This document shows positions 32,626 to 44,957 of a stretch of DNA of 64,000 bases, piece after piece. The notes beneath the pieces are model-generated. The model searched no databases. It was given only the letters and a program-made list of their open reading frames with translations, and had not been told where the DNA came from. The stretch lies in the NCBI RefSeq assembly GCF_050947875.1, contig NC_134568.1, positions 194,568,853 through 194,632,852 of the forward strand, written 5' to 3'. How positions within the stretch are numbered: position 1 is the stretch's first letter; each line of letters begins with the position of its first letter. The DNA comes from Dermacentor variabilis. Lineage: Eukaryota > Arthropoda > Arachnida > Ixodida > Ixodidae. A program made the position numbers and the translations under genes.

Positions 32626-34637
32626 ACGCTTGGGTGCCTAAAGAAGTATTTTTCTCTCCGCAGTCACGCTACTTGGACTTTTCTTCATTGCAAGAAATTA
32701 CATCCTAGCCGTTGCGTCTGCGGGCGAATGGGGTCATCTCTGCTTCGTTCATCTATCGGGATAAGAAAATCGAAGCTGGACCCCGAATGAAAAGCATTCT
32801 TTTAACGCAGCATAGCAACCACTAATCAATTATCAGGAAAAATTCTGCCCTTGTAAGTGTCAAATCATGACACCATTATTCGTCAGATGACTCCAGCTCT
32901 TTTACCTTTGTTTTGTTTTTGTTTTTCTTTTGATAACCCTGAGATGAGAAAAGAAAACTCAGCAGCCTTCTTTTTTTCTTGCGCCTTGTGGAAGAAAGTG
33001 ATGGTGAGAGGGGGTGAGTGGAAAAGTGGATACTATTTCAACATGCAATGCAGTCGTATCTTCGTCTTATCGGATGCTGTGAATTATAGCCTGATTTTTT
33101 TTTTCGCATATATGTGCGTCACGTGTAAATCAAGGTGATGCAGCGTCCTTAAGTTCACCGCTCGGACACAAATGTTACATAATGATGTAAGTGCACGCTC
33201 ATCACGCGAAAGGGTGAAATCGGGTTCACCCTCAGGCTCCTAAGCGAGTGCGAGAGTTCCGACACACGATGCCTGTGCTAGGCCTAGCCTAAATCAACAA
33301 CAGTCAATCTGCTGACCATCTCTTGAAGAAGAGTAGTAGGGGGTCGGGAGGCAGGGTTAGAAAGGGACAGACGGCCAGCGCAAGCCGCCCGAGCCGACTC
33401 GCGTGCTCTCTTCATGTGCGTGGCCCATATATGCGTAAAACGCTTCGTTGTTGCTCTTGCAGGAAGGTTGCAGGGAGGGGGTAGGCACGTGTGCGCGCGC
33501 GCGCGAACAGCCTCAGCAGGCTTTGCCGAAGCGCCGAGGCCTTCGCTCGGCAATCGATCGTCGGACGGCCGGCGATATTGGCTGCCCTGCAAGGGGGAGG
33601 TCAGCACCTGCTCCCTTCCCATCCTTTTTCGTAGGAGAGCGGCTTCCCTTGTCTGAAGCCACGGACAAGAGTGCGGCGCCAAGCCGGGCTCTCGGTGTGC
33701 GCGCACATGTCTTGTTTGCTGACGGCGGGTCAAGAATGCGAGTCCTCCAAAGACGTAGGGCGGCGCTTCAGATTCGCGCCTCCACTGTGTACGTGCGTGC
33801 GTGGCTGCGCGTTTTGCTTGAGTGGGCCAGCCGTGCGCGGTCGAGGTGCGGCTGGCGTGAGGCAGATACCGAGCGCGCGACCAGAGGCGAGCACGACAGC
33901 ACCAGTAGAAGCGACACTAGAAGCTGTCGGGATCTGAACTGGCGAGAAGCGCGCTGGTAATAAGCATGCAAATGGAAGGTCGCACGCTGTTTCGAACCGC
34001 GGCCCGAGGACACGCCTTGCGTCCCCGACGGCGGTGCCTGCTTGGAAGCACCTGTGAGCGACACATCTACGTGTAGTTGGCTCTGTCTCGCCTGCACCAG
34101 GATGTTAAGCCAGCGATTCCTTATAACGGCGCCCTCTCGCGGAAAGGCGCAATCCCTAAAGTTTGTGTTCTGTTCTTGTTTTTCCTCTCCGCTATGAAAT
34201 GTTGCCTAGTAACTTAGCAAATCCGACTTTAGTTGATGCGTGGCCGTCAAGAAAAACATCCCTGTCGGTGACTCAAGTGGCGTTCATTTTCACCAGTTTT
34301 TCGTAAGATAACTCGGCATGAATTTGGAAGTGATGAAAATCGCAAGTATGACGCGAACAACTTTCAGGCGATCCACTGTATTTCTTTCGCTCGACACGTA
34401 ATAGTTTGATGGGTGCTGAACGTACGGTAATGGATATTATATTTCATTTGCTTTTGCTTGAATACTCCTACTGCTCTTCGTATAATAAATCAGTCGTGTT
34501 AAAGGCATAATAAATTGTCCATTTGTAAGACAGGGCATGGCACTCTGAGCTGAAAATGCCCGTTTACGGCATGTTTAAAGTAAGGGTTTCAAGTTCTTGC
34601 AAAATATACGGAGAACTTGGACCTCAAACTCATCTCG
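32626..34637. other. Unassigned sequence with a GC-rich core
   Basis: 33284-34100 is GC- and CpG-rich with a (GC)n tract near 33495 and long overlapping frames on both strands (up to 170 codons). None has a domain I recognise and neither strand is clearly favoured, so I do not call a gene. A CpG-island-like promoter region of an unseen gene is possible. The rest is AT-rich without features. Confidence 0.35.
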
Positions 34638-34870
34638 TGGGACCAGCCGTGGTGCAGTGGATATGGCGCTCTGCTGCAGAGCAGCAAGTGTTGCCTTCGG
34701 TTCCTACCCAAAGATTCCCCATTTCGATTGGCACAGAATTCGCAAACTCCCGCTCGCCGAGCTTTGGGTAAACATCAAATAACTCAAGGTAGTAGACAAT
34801 AATTTGGAGTCCTATAATTACGGCGAGTCTCATAGCACGTTCTTTACTTCGGGTCATTGACCCCAATCAG
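34638..34870 (+). mobile_element. tRNA-derived SINE, diverged
   Basis: Plus-strand copy. TGGTGCAGTGG at 34650-34660 fits the A box. GGTTCCTACCC at 34699-34709 is a damaged B box. The body keeps weak matches to the family, for example TTTGGAGTCC and TTACGGCGAGTCTCATA, and a 3' end TCGGGTCATTGACCCC. No target duplication could be found. Confidence 0.65.
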
Positions 34871-34989
34871 TCGACGTGCATTCACCTCTCCTTAAATATT
34901 ACGGATATTGTTGGGGAACAGCATCCGGAAACCCCCTTGACCACCCTGCAGCGAGTTTCTCTCTTTCTGAAAAGCGTGCAAATGAATGA

Positions 34990-35132
<143 letters not shown>

Positions 35133-35272
35133 TCCTGTTCAAAGAAACAAAATAGTCATTTCATGAAACCATACATGTTTGGTTTAAGACATATCGCTGT
35201 TTCAATTTGAATCTGTGTCACTTGAATTTACCATCGATTGTAATGTTCCTTTGATTCTTGTATTCATATAGG

Positions 35273-35395
35273 AGCTTGTGGCCAAGTACTGCACCAGGGT
35301 GGCCAATCCTGCTCTGGTGAGGGAGTGCGTTACCGGTTCTCGTCACCGGGATCAGGCTGCACTCCAGGCCTGTTTATGCAATTTTATCAACACGC
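35273..35395 (+). other. Coding-like fragment upstream of the RTE element
   Basis: GTGGCCAAGTACTGCACCAG through GCACTCCAGGCCTG reads as VAKYCTRVANPALVRECV and is followed by a T-rich stretch. I suspect it belongs to another dispersed repeat, because the RTE coding similarity begins only after 35445. Identity unknown. Confidence 0.3.
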
Positions 35396-35444
35396 GGATT
35401 TTTGTTTTGTTTTGTTTTTTATTTTTTGTTTCTTGTTTTTGTCT

Positions 35445-36984
35445 AGAGGAATTTGACATCCCACAAGTAATGCCGGAAGAAGTAAAGAAAGCCTTGGGAT
35501 CTATGCAATGGGGAAGGCAGCTGGGGAGGATCAGGTTACAGAAGATTTGTTGAAGGATGGGGGGCAGATTGTTCTAGAAAACTGGCCACCCTGTATACGC
35601 AACGCCTCATGACCTCGAGCATACCGTAATCTTGGAAGAACGCCAACATAATCTTAATCCATAAGAAAGGGGACGCCAAAGACTTGAAAAATCATAGACC
35701 GATCAGTTTACTGTCCGTTGTCTACAAAGCATTCACTAAGGTAATCACAAATAGAGTCAGGAACCCCTTAGACTTCTGTCAACCAAAGGACCCGGCAGGA
35801 TTTCGTAAAGGCTACTCAACAATAGACCATATTCACACTATTAATCAGGTGATAGAGAAATGGGCGGAATATAACCAACCTTTATATCTAGCTGTCATTC
35901 ATTACGAGAAATCGCTTGATTCAGTCGAAACCTCAGCAGTCATGCAGGCATAACGGAATCAGGGTGTAGAACAGCCGTATGTAAAAATACTGAAATATAT
36001 CTATAGCGGCTCCACAGCCACCGTAGTACTCCATAAAGAAAGCAACACAATCCCAATAAAGAAGGGCGTCAGGCAGGGAGATACCATCTCCCCAATGCTA
36101 TTCACCACGTGTTTACAGGAGGTATTCAGAGACCTGGATTGGAAAGAATTGGGGATAAGAGTCAATGAAGAATATCTTAGTAACTTGCTATTCGCTGATG
36201 ATATTGCCTTGCTTAGTAACTCAGGGGACCAATTGGAATGCATGCTCACTGACCTTGTCAGGCAAAGCAGAAGGGTGGGTCTAAAAATTAATCTGCGGAA
36301 AACTAAAGTAATGTTGAACAGTATCGGAAGAGAAAAGCAGTTTACGATAAGTAGCGAGGCACTGTATGTGGCAAGGGAATACATCCAGTTAGGGCAGGTA
36401 GTGACCGCGGATCCGGATCATGAGACTGAAATAATCAAAAGAATGAGAATGGGCTGGGGTGCGTTCGGTAGGCATTCTCAGATCATGAACAGCAGGTTGC
36501 CATTATCCCTCAAGAGAAAAGTGTATAACAGCTGTGTCTTGCCGGTACTCACCTACGGGGCAGAAACCTGGCGGCTTACGAAAAGGGTTCTACTTAAACT
36601 GAGGACGACGCAACGAGCTATGGAAAGAAGAATGATGGGTGTAACGTTAAAGGATAAGAAGAGAGCAGATTGGGTGAGGGAACAAGCGCGAATCAATGAC
36701 ATCTCAGTTGAAATCAAGAAAAAAAAATGGGCATGGACAGGACATGTAATGAGGAGGGAAGATAACCGATGGTCATTAAGGGTTACGGACTGGATTCCAA
36801 GGGAAGGGAAGCGTAGCAGGGGAGGGCAGAAAGTTAGGTGGACAGATGAGATTAAGAAGTTTGCAGGGACAACATGGCCACAATTAGCACATGACCGGGG
36901 TAGTTGGAGAAGTATGGGAGAGGCATTTGCCCTGCAGTGGGCGTAGCCAGGCTGACGATGACGATGATGATTATGATGATGATT
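35445..36984 (+). pseudogene. RTE-type LINE reverse transcriptase
   Basis: 5'-truncated non-LTR element. It begins with the RT entry region (EEFDIPQVMPEEVKKALGSM), shifts frame near 35510, then follows one frame from about 35629 to the stop at 36946. That frame has one in-frame TAA (35951-35953). Motifs seen are RPISLLSVVYKAFTKV, FRKGYSTIDHIHTINQVIEKW, GVRQGDTISPMLF, FADDIALL (36191-36202, intact) and the C-terminal HVMRREDNRW with IPREGKRSRGGQKVRWTDE, characteristic of RTE. In the first catalytic block the Asp is His (IHYEKSLDS, codon 35900-35902). The element ends in a GATGAC/GATGAT repeat (36955-36983), a tail typical of RTE. The endonuclease is missing. Confidence 0.9.
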
Positions 36985-39109
36985 TAATATTCCTTATTTG
37001 AGCTTGCGCTTTGAATATTTGGGATATGTGTGCACAAATCATATATTAAAAAAAAATAGACCTGCCGCGGCTTTTAGTCAGCTGCAGCGCTATCTTGCTA
37101 TATCTTACTTGAGCTCGATTTTATGAGCAAGGCAAGGCTATTTAGGGTGTGTGATATACTATTGGCAAGTTGGGGCTTAAAGAGTGCGTTAAGCGAGAAA
37201 CGGTATCAGGGTGCTCCTCTTCGGAAGTAACATTCCAAGAATCGAGGCCACCTTACAGACAGTTTTTTTCTTTTAATGCTTTATGCAGGAATAAAAATAA
37301 TAACAATAACACACGTTTAGTGACTTCTACGTCGGAAAACTGCTTTCTAAATTACAAACACTGCAACAGCGGACGGAGGACGGAAAGGGAGAGGCGCCTC
37401 TGTTCGAGCCGTCTCTCTCCGTCTTGCTCGGCTGTTGCGCTGTTTATAACGGATTACCAAGAAGCCCGGTCGCACACATCCTTTTTAAAGTTTAAGTGTG
37501 GGCAAATATAATAGATTATATGTACAAGAAAACGAACAAATGAAGTCACAAAACAAAGTGTCGTGGTATCCCCTAGTGTACGGGGTTTAGAGAAGATTTA
37601 ACGTTATTAGCACGCACAATTTCAGAACGCGTTCACAGAAAGAGGTCCTGTCGTTTTATTAGGTTATTGTCAGGCTTAAGACTCCTGAGTAACAAGATAA
37701 GAAATTAATCACTTACTTTTTCAAAGCATTTCTAAAGTAAAAAAATGCAGTCGGTGATGAAAAGAATGGAGTTTAACTGATGCCATAAAAAACTCACAGG
37801 ACGGTTACGAGTGTGCAAAGGCCCGACCACACGGAGCGCAGGATGCGCATCTCGCTACTCGTATACGTGAGCGTATGCGTCTCCGAGTCCGAACGTGTGT
37901 GACTAAGGGAAGGGTGAGCGACCACATGATATGCTCACAAGTGAGCGTTTCTCTGCGCGTAGCTCAGTTCTGCTCATATCACCTTCGCGAGAAACGTTTG
38001 TTTTTGGGTTTGAGAAAGTTTATTCTTAACTTGCGCCAAAGAGGCAATACCGATCGAGAAATATGATCCTGATCGAGTTCGATCGCGATTGAAAATGCTC
38101 CGCGTATGACACCGGTATAAAATTTTGAGCACCTGCCAGTTAAAGCAGCATTGGGCATCACAACTCTCGCCACCTCGGCTAACAAGCACGTTATCACGTG
38201 CTTATTGATGCGATAGCATCAGATAGCCCATTGAGCAAAAAAGCTGGCGTCTGGCTTCTGGACAAGCGAAAAACGGCACCTAAATTTCCATCGGCTGCGA
38301 CGCCACGTCACAGTGGCGCCTCGATGGAACAGAGCTAACGAAACGGGACACCTGCTGTCGCATCAGCAGGCCAGATGTTGCGTAAGGGGAGAGGGCATCG
38401 CCCGATGCCACGTCCCCCTCGCTCTCGGAAGCCGGTGTTATCTGCATTTCCTTTGTCCGCGCAAGCTCTCGCCTGCGTATTAACTGCACCTCGGTAAGGA
38501 CAATTCAAAACGTGCCAAGCGGTCCAAGCCCCTCAACGCGCTCACTAGCCCGGGAGGAGTTCATAACTCGAAAGACCGCTCTGCGGCGTTCAATTGGACA
38601 ATAATGCTTTTGCATTCACAACTCATAAGAAGTGCTTTGTGTCTTCGGATATTTCTCATGATGGCCAAAGCACAGGCGGAGCCTCAACGCAGAAGACGTG
38701 GTTCGTTATTGGTATAGTCCATCGTCTTTGTGCGACAAGGAACTAGCGGCGACTCCCGGTGTCTCAGCCGGATTCCGAAATAACAAACCAGCGTCGGAAG
38801 TTCACATATAGACCCCGCGACGACGGCCCACAGGCTGCCACTTCCGTCGCGTACGCTCAAAATGAAGCTCAAAATCAAGCCGTGCCTGACCAGCGCCTCC
38901 TATAGGTAAGAGGCCTGTGCACTCTGTTTTATGACGTCGTGCTAGTTGGACCGAAATTACCATTGCCAAGGCCGGCGTGACAAGAGCGGTGACGTCAAAA
39001 TCACCGGGGCTTACTCGGAAATGTCCCCATTAGGTTCTATGGTAGTCAGGCAAGGTAGCATGACGTCACGGATCGAACTGTACCTGCCTTGTGCTATCTA
39101 GGAGGCGTA
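36985..39109. other. Unassigned sequence
   Basis: No supported gene. 38270-38880 has higher GC and several conflicting short frames. I suspect dispersed repeats there but see no internal proof. Confidence 0.35.
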
Positions 39110-39146
39110 GGCCTGACGCGTGCGCGTCCTGCGCACGCGTCAGGCC
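39110..39146. repeat. Perfect 16-bp inverted repeat
   Basis: GGCCTGACGCGTGCGC (39110-39125) and its exact reverse complement (39131-39146) around a 5-base spacer. Very GC-rich, so a stable hairpin or cruciform. It lies in a tract rich in ACGCGT words. Confidence 0.9.
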
Positions 39147-40063
39147 ACGCGTCTGCGCTCTCTAGAGGCGTAGGGCAAACGCACACGGCTTCCCAGAGGC
39201 GTGACGCGTAGCCAGGCACGCACGATTAGCAACGTGTGATTGGGCCTTTGTAAACGCTTAAGCGTTAGCTCTGATGCGGGCTAGGCGTTCTCGCTCCAAT
39301 CTTGAGCTCACCAAATTACTTGATCTGAAGGTCATTTCAGTGTAAAGGATGCTTTATAGTTTTCTGCTTGAAACTATCTCCTGTCCGATGCGTGAGTGCT
39401 CGCCGGCTTTCAAAGCATACACTGGTGCATGCCCTCATGTTAAACACCATCTGGTTAACGCGATGCGGTGGCCAACACCCACGCCGCCACCGACTCAGAA
39501 AGGGAAAGAGGAGGTGTGACCACGCGGCAGGAAAGCTTCAGCGATACTGGTGACGCAAACGACGGTGCGTTTCACTCTTTGTGATGCGCGGAGGGCAACA
39601 CCATCTGGTGGTGTTGCGGGGAAACCAGCTTGGCCTCAGATGTTGCAACTCTGGATCCTTTCTCATTAGCGAAAGCGCACGCGCCGTCACGTGCGCTTCC
39701 ACCGATGAGAGAGGTGAGTGGAAGAGGTCTGAGAGATGAGAGAGGGGAGGTCTGCGGACAATGCCGGCACAAAACTAAGACGCGAGTTAACTTTTTCGTT
39801 ACAGCTGGAAATGTGCTCAATTTGGTGTTATCTTTCGTTTTAACGTTTTATTTCAAGACGTAAGTAGTCGCAGCGTATACTGAAATACATAGAATTATAG
39901 CCTTATGGCTGGTGTGCTGAGTGAATGTACAGCAGTAAAAATTGCACAGACAATTCCCGAGAATTATTCTTGAAAACTTCAAAGAAGCACCACAAGGAAC
40001 TCTAGTCAAAGCAATAATTCGCTATTCTTACTATAACTACGGAGAGCAAAAAAAAAGTGAAAC
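39147..40063. other. Unassigned sequence
   Basis: No supported gene. Short frames at 39368-39863 lack domains. Confidence 0.4.
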
Positions 40064-40131
40064 ATCGACATGTCTGCACATGTCGATATTTTCTTCTGTC
40101 CTCGTCTTTTGTGCTGGGCAGACATGTCGAT
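40064..40131. repeat. Inverted repeat with inner third copy
   Basis: ATCGACATGTCTGC (40064-40077) pairs exactly with 40118-40131. ACATGTCGAT immediately follows the left arm, so the left side alone can also fold. The loop reads, on the minus strand, AAAGACGAGGACAGAAG, a phrase similar to the arms of the hairpin retroposons at 29.3 and 59.8 kb. Relationship is a guess. Confidence 0.7.
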
Positions 40132-40204
40132 TGTGAATCGCCAATTCGCCCAAGACTCCACTTTATCAAGAAATATGCAAAATGTACTCGCTTAGCTCCT
40201 TGAA

Positions 40205-40405
40205 TTGAATTCCGGGGTTTTACATGCCAAAACCACGATTTCGTTATGAGGCATGCTGTAGTGAGGGACTCCTGATTATTTTGACCACCAGGGGATCAGG
40301 CAAATGATGCCGCCGCGGTTGGGAATGATGCCGCCGCGGTTGATTCCGCTACCTCGTGCATAGCAGCGCAACATCATAGCCACTAAACCACCGCGGCGGC
40401 TGTGC
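40205..40405 (-). mobile_element. tRNA-derived SINE, rearranged
   Basis: Minus-strand copy of the 27.4-kb SINE family. The plus strand shows GGGGTTTTACATGCCAAAACC, GGCATGCTGTAGTGAGGGACTCC, then a deletion of most of the body and a 21-bp-period duplication (ATGATGCCGCCGCGGTTG at about 40304 and 40325). It ends with a damaged head, AGCCACTAAACCACCGCGG. No clear target duplication. Confidence 0.75.
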
Positions 40406-42883
40406 CTCGTTCTTAGTTCCGACTTTTGCAAGTAAGATCACGAAAAAAAAAACCTTGATGCAGATTTGTTGGGGTCAACACGAGCCACAGTGATATACAT
40501 GCTAAGCGGGAAAGTAGTTGCTACGCAAATGTCAAAAAGGCCGAGTTCCTATCGTAGAGGAAACATTTGTTTTTACGCATTGTAGCAAGCACCTGGTTTA
40601 TTTTTCACCGCATTCTTTAGGCTCACGAAGCAATGGCTGCTAGGTCAGGGATCTATGCAAAAGCCTCGTCATACTTGATTATTGCGTTCGGCAGTTTTTC
40701 TGTGCGAGTAATTTGGTCGAGTGCGCGTTCAACTGGCGCTGGAGGCTTTACCTGCTTTGTTCAGTTCCGGTACAGTGATGTAGAGCAATGTGTAGTGTTG
40801 CACTATTTTGTATAGTAATGAATAAGGCACTTGAACAGGTGGTGTTCGGAAGGTAGGTGCTCAAAAAACTAGTCAAGCTAAGGTTGGTCTGTAATCGGCT
40901 CCGTGCTCTTGTGGGAGTGAAAACCCCACACGATGGGAAGGATTGCTCCTAATAACGTGTAGATACATTGTTGAAGCGTTGATGGATTAAAGCTGATGAG
41001 AAAATAAAGTTTGACTGTATATTAGTCGAACACATTTATCAATATAACACGCACTCTTGAGCATGCATCTACCGTTGTTTGAGATATCATTAAAACAGCC
41101 TAGAGGTCGGATCCGAAAAGTAGGCAACCCGAAAGAAGCTTCTGTGCCTTCACCGCAACTGCCATTTAAGAACGGTGCTGCTTAGTCAACCAAAATGCAA
41201 AGTTTGCGTCGATTTGTTGACGAAGTGCTAGGATGGGGTGAGGCACTAGAGGCTACTTTCGACGATACCTCCAGTCGAAGTTTTATTTTGCGAACTACTC
41301 GATCTGTAAAAAATTGTCACATCTGACGAATAGTTAAGTTAGGCGGTGCATGATGTTGCTAGTAGAACATTTCCAACAGAAATGTTTAACAACGCATAAA
41401 AAAACTGTCACTAAACTTGATCGATTTCAATAGGTGCGATAATGAAAGAGTTAAGAAAAGGTCAGCGCTTTAATATTACTTCAAACCTCTATCTTCTTAT
41501 GAGCCCTTCTGTCTTGTTTGTAACGGTATGGTATGCAGTGTAGTACAAAATATGCAAAATATTTTTCACGATTTCAACTACCGAGTTAAAAGTACTTCGC
41601 TAAAGTAGAAGCGATTGCGCGTCAAAGTACGTTTGCCCTCAGCAGTACGGTTCCTTGACCCTAGCCAAAGGCCTCACCGAAACCTTTTCTAGCCTCTTTT
41701 CATAAGAAGCGCCATTTCCGCCCAAGAACACAATGCGCACTTTGCCCTTGATAAGGGATCTCCTTTAAGGCACTTCTTCGAGAGTCAGGGGGTTATCTTG
41801 CCACGGCGGATGGAGATGAATTCTCGCAGTAGGTCAGGGGTGCCGCTTCATGCGGCCGGCGTCCATCCTCTTTGTTCTGCGATAAAATACCGCCACCCAC
41901 TGGCACTCGCAGAAGGGCAATATCGATGGTATGGTTGGCACTGAGGATTAACCAGCCCGCTCAGATACGGATCTCATGCTCCTCAAACGCAAGCAACCCT
42001 GTAGTGCCGTCTATTGCTGCCTCGGGGCTTAAACTTTGCGAAATGAAAAAAAAAAACGGCTACATTGGAACCTGCCGTAGGTTTTTTATGCACCATCCAG
42101 GGCTTTAATATGTTCGACTCGTGCCGGTCACTGTATCGTTTGGATTTAGCAGCCGACGCCAGAGCGGACCAAGTGCTGCCAACTTCCATGGGCTTCTGGC
42201 GGTATTCAGATTGTTGATGTTATTTTTTTTATCAATCTCTCGTTTGAAATATTGTAGCAGACCATGCAGATAGGCTACCTGTATTTTATATGTGCTTCCT
42301 AGTAAGAGTCCAGAATGCATTCTTTTTGCTGGAAGAACGTACGTGCCTACATAGTTTAGATCTCTGTTTGCAAACATTGATTTCAATCTTATATTTTCGA
42401 AAAACAAAATTACGAGTGCAATAAGCAATGATCTACTCCACCTAGGAAAGGAAGAACGCCCACAAACACAATACCTTCAGGCGGGTTTTATCATTGATTC
42501 GTCTGCTATGATCGTGGACATAAAATTTTATTCCTTGCTCAAGTGACACAGACGCCCACCGCAATGTGTTAATTTACACGGCCAAAATGTCTATCCAATG
42601 AAGTTTGTTCAAATAAAAGGTCCTAGCTGCGTTCACACGAATGGGACTATAGCGTGTCGCATTCTTTAGCGTATCACGGTAAATACTATGTGACCACGTT
42701 CACATGGGGTGCATTCTCTTTCGTCTGAAACAAGCTGGAACCTGGTTCCGATCGTTTGTATTCCGCCAGTGAGGGAAGCAGAACACATGGTGGCCGCCGT
42801 CTCTCTCCTTCAATGCTACACACCAGCGTTAACATATACCCCATCTAGAACTGCCCTCTACTGTCGTATCAGTGCGACCGTAT
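40406..42883. other. Unassigned sequence
   Basis: No supported gene, RNA or repeat. Frames are short and without domains. Confidence 0.4.
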
Positions 42884-42985
42884 TTCGGTCGAACCGAAAT
42901 GCGGTCGCCGCCACCGGGAACCGAACCTACCACCTCGTGGTTAACACAGCGCAACCCCATAGCGATTAGGTCACTACGGTGGGTC
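42884..42985 (-). mobile_element. SINE head fragment
   Basis: Minus-strand tRNA-like part of the main SINE family: CCGAAATGCGGTCGCCGCCACC, a damaged B-box region (GGAACCGAACC on the plus strand), CACCTCGTGG, then GATTAGGTCACTACGGTGGG for the A-box end. The body 3' of the head is absent. Confidence 0.6.
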
Positions 42986-44690
42986 ATTGTTATTGTCGTG
43001 TAGCGTCTAGAATATATACACCGTTTTTTTCATGGGCGCCACCATATTGCTACTCAGTGGTGCCATCTATGGGCAGTCGGCATGCTGGCTTGGGCGAGCG
43101 CTCCGTCTTGCATGGCAGGTATACGCTCGGCGGTAGTTTCTGGCGTCTGTTATCGCGCTCATGCAGTCTATTTTGTATGACGTAGCGTCTTCTACGTGGC
43201 AAACGGTTCTGTAAGACGTATTGAAGTGGTTTAAGTCGGTATGGCAGGACTTTCTGCTGGCGTTGAGGCGAACGGAGCGTGCACGCAGCGCGATGTGTGC
43301 GCGTGTGTTTGAGCCTACGATCACCCTCGGAGATCAATTATTTATTTCTGAATGTTCCATTCACTAACGTGACCTTATTGCAGTATTATCCTCTAGTTCT
43401 AAGCTGCGGTTTAGGAGCAATGAAACATACGAGATGATCGTAACAGCGTGGGTACCGTTCTGCTACGATAGGAGCTGTGCTGTTGTACTTTGACAAGCGT
43501 TCAACCTGTTAGCTGAAGATTACATTGCCTGGCTACTCGGTTCGGTGGATGAGGTTTTCAACCATGAATAAAATTGTTTTGGTTAGTAGTAACAGCATAC
43601 CTTACAGTGTGAATTAAGCTTGTCCAGCGAAGCAACAGTTTACGAACTGCACCAGCGTCCCTAAGCAGTGGTAGGTGCTGGATTACATATATCTTTGTTC
43701 TATATAGCGCATGGTTCAAGCATACGGCATCAACGTTTATAGATCTATAAACGTTGTGTGGCGTGACTATGCGAAGTCGTATTGCGGCGTTAGCCCGCTT
43801 TCGCTTTCGTTTTAGAGAAAGAGGATGATAACCGAATTCGTTTTTCGGTTATGTTCGTTCCGTTCTCTACGACGCACTCACACGTATTGCGGAAATTTTG
43901 TCCGCTAAAATAGCCATCGTATTCTTTTGATGCGATCCCTCTCATATATTATGCCCTTACAGGGCAAAAAGGCAATGCCGAAGCACATTGCTTATATATG
44001 TATCACGCTGGTTCACCAACCCCTGTGATCGCTGTCTTGAGCAGCGCCATCGGCCTCATGCAAGAAGGCTCTAGCGTATACATATAGTGATTTCAAGCCT
44101 ACTAGATTTTAAATGCGTGAGAACGATACCGGTGTATCACAATTATTTGGAGCGCCTGCCGCTTAGATGTTTCGTGGTTGCCTTAGGTTGGCCGTACACG
44201 AGCATGCGCTCTTATGTTTTATGTTTTAGTCCCTACGCCAGGCGATCCGATAGTGAGCAGATTTACCATTTCATGCTGCTAATACAGAGACACCGGTTCT
44301 CATCATTGAATTAAAACCGATATACTCAAAATAGTTCACAACATATACACACACCGCGGCTGATAATGCGCGTCACATGTTTGCGCCCCCAAGAGATATT
44401 GTCACAGTCTATAATGTGGGAAGAAGAGGACGCTGATGGTGGCCTTGAAGACGACGAAGAAGAGTTGAGGTTTTCTTATTCTGCCGCCGTTTTTCTGCTC
44501 TAATGAAAAACATCTCAGAACCATCGTTCAAGCAACTTGGTTTAAATTTCTCCATTTTAAATATAATTTCTGTAGGAGCTCCTCTCTTGGCAACTAACAC
44601 AGGGATGTCTGCTCAGCCATGGAGAAATTCATAGTTGTTTCAAGACGTTCTCCTTAAGTTCTTCAAACATTATTTTAATCTGTTTCCATA
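42986..44690. other. Unassigned sequence
   Basis: No supported gene. Contains one perfect palindrome listed separately. Confidence 0.4.
43732..43755. repeat. Perfect 24-bp palindrome
   Basis: The left half is AACGTTTATAGA and the right half is its exact reverse complement with no spacer. Could be a binding site for a dimeric factor or simply a chance cruciform. No gene is adjacent. Confidence 0.9.
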
Positions 44691-44957
44691 TGACACTTTA
44701 ACCAGTTTTTGCACCACCGAAATCTTCCTGATACATCCAAATTTTGGCCAATCCCCTGCAGTGGGTACGCGCCATCGAAAAAGGAAATCCAATCCAATCC
44801 AATCCAATTTTGTCGCTGCCATACGCTTGCTGACTCTGCCATTAAAAGCCATCTGTGAATAGCCGTAAGCTTTTTCCTTCCCGTAACATCATTGGTGGAG
44901 TTGCTGGGTAATCACTTGCGCAACACGGGGCTCCGCAGCGGACGTAACCTGGCCGCC

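Noticed and set aside
33284..33960. Long frames on both strands (up to 170 codons) as a host exon
   Set aside because: High GC lowers stop frequency; compositions are unremarkable and no splice or domain evidence favours either strand.
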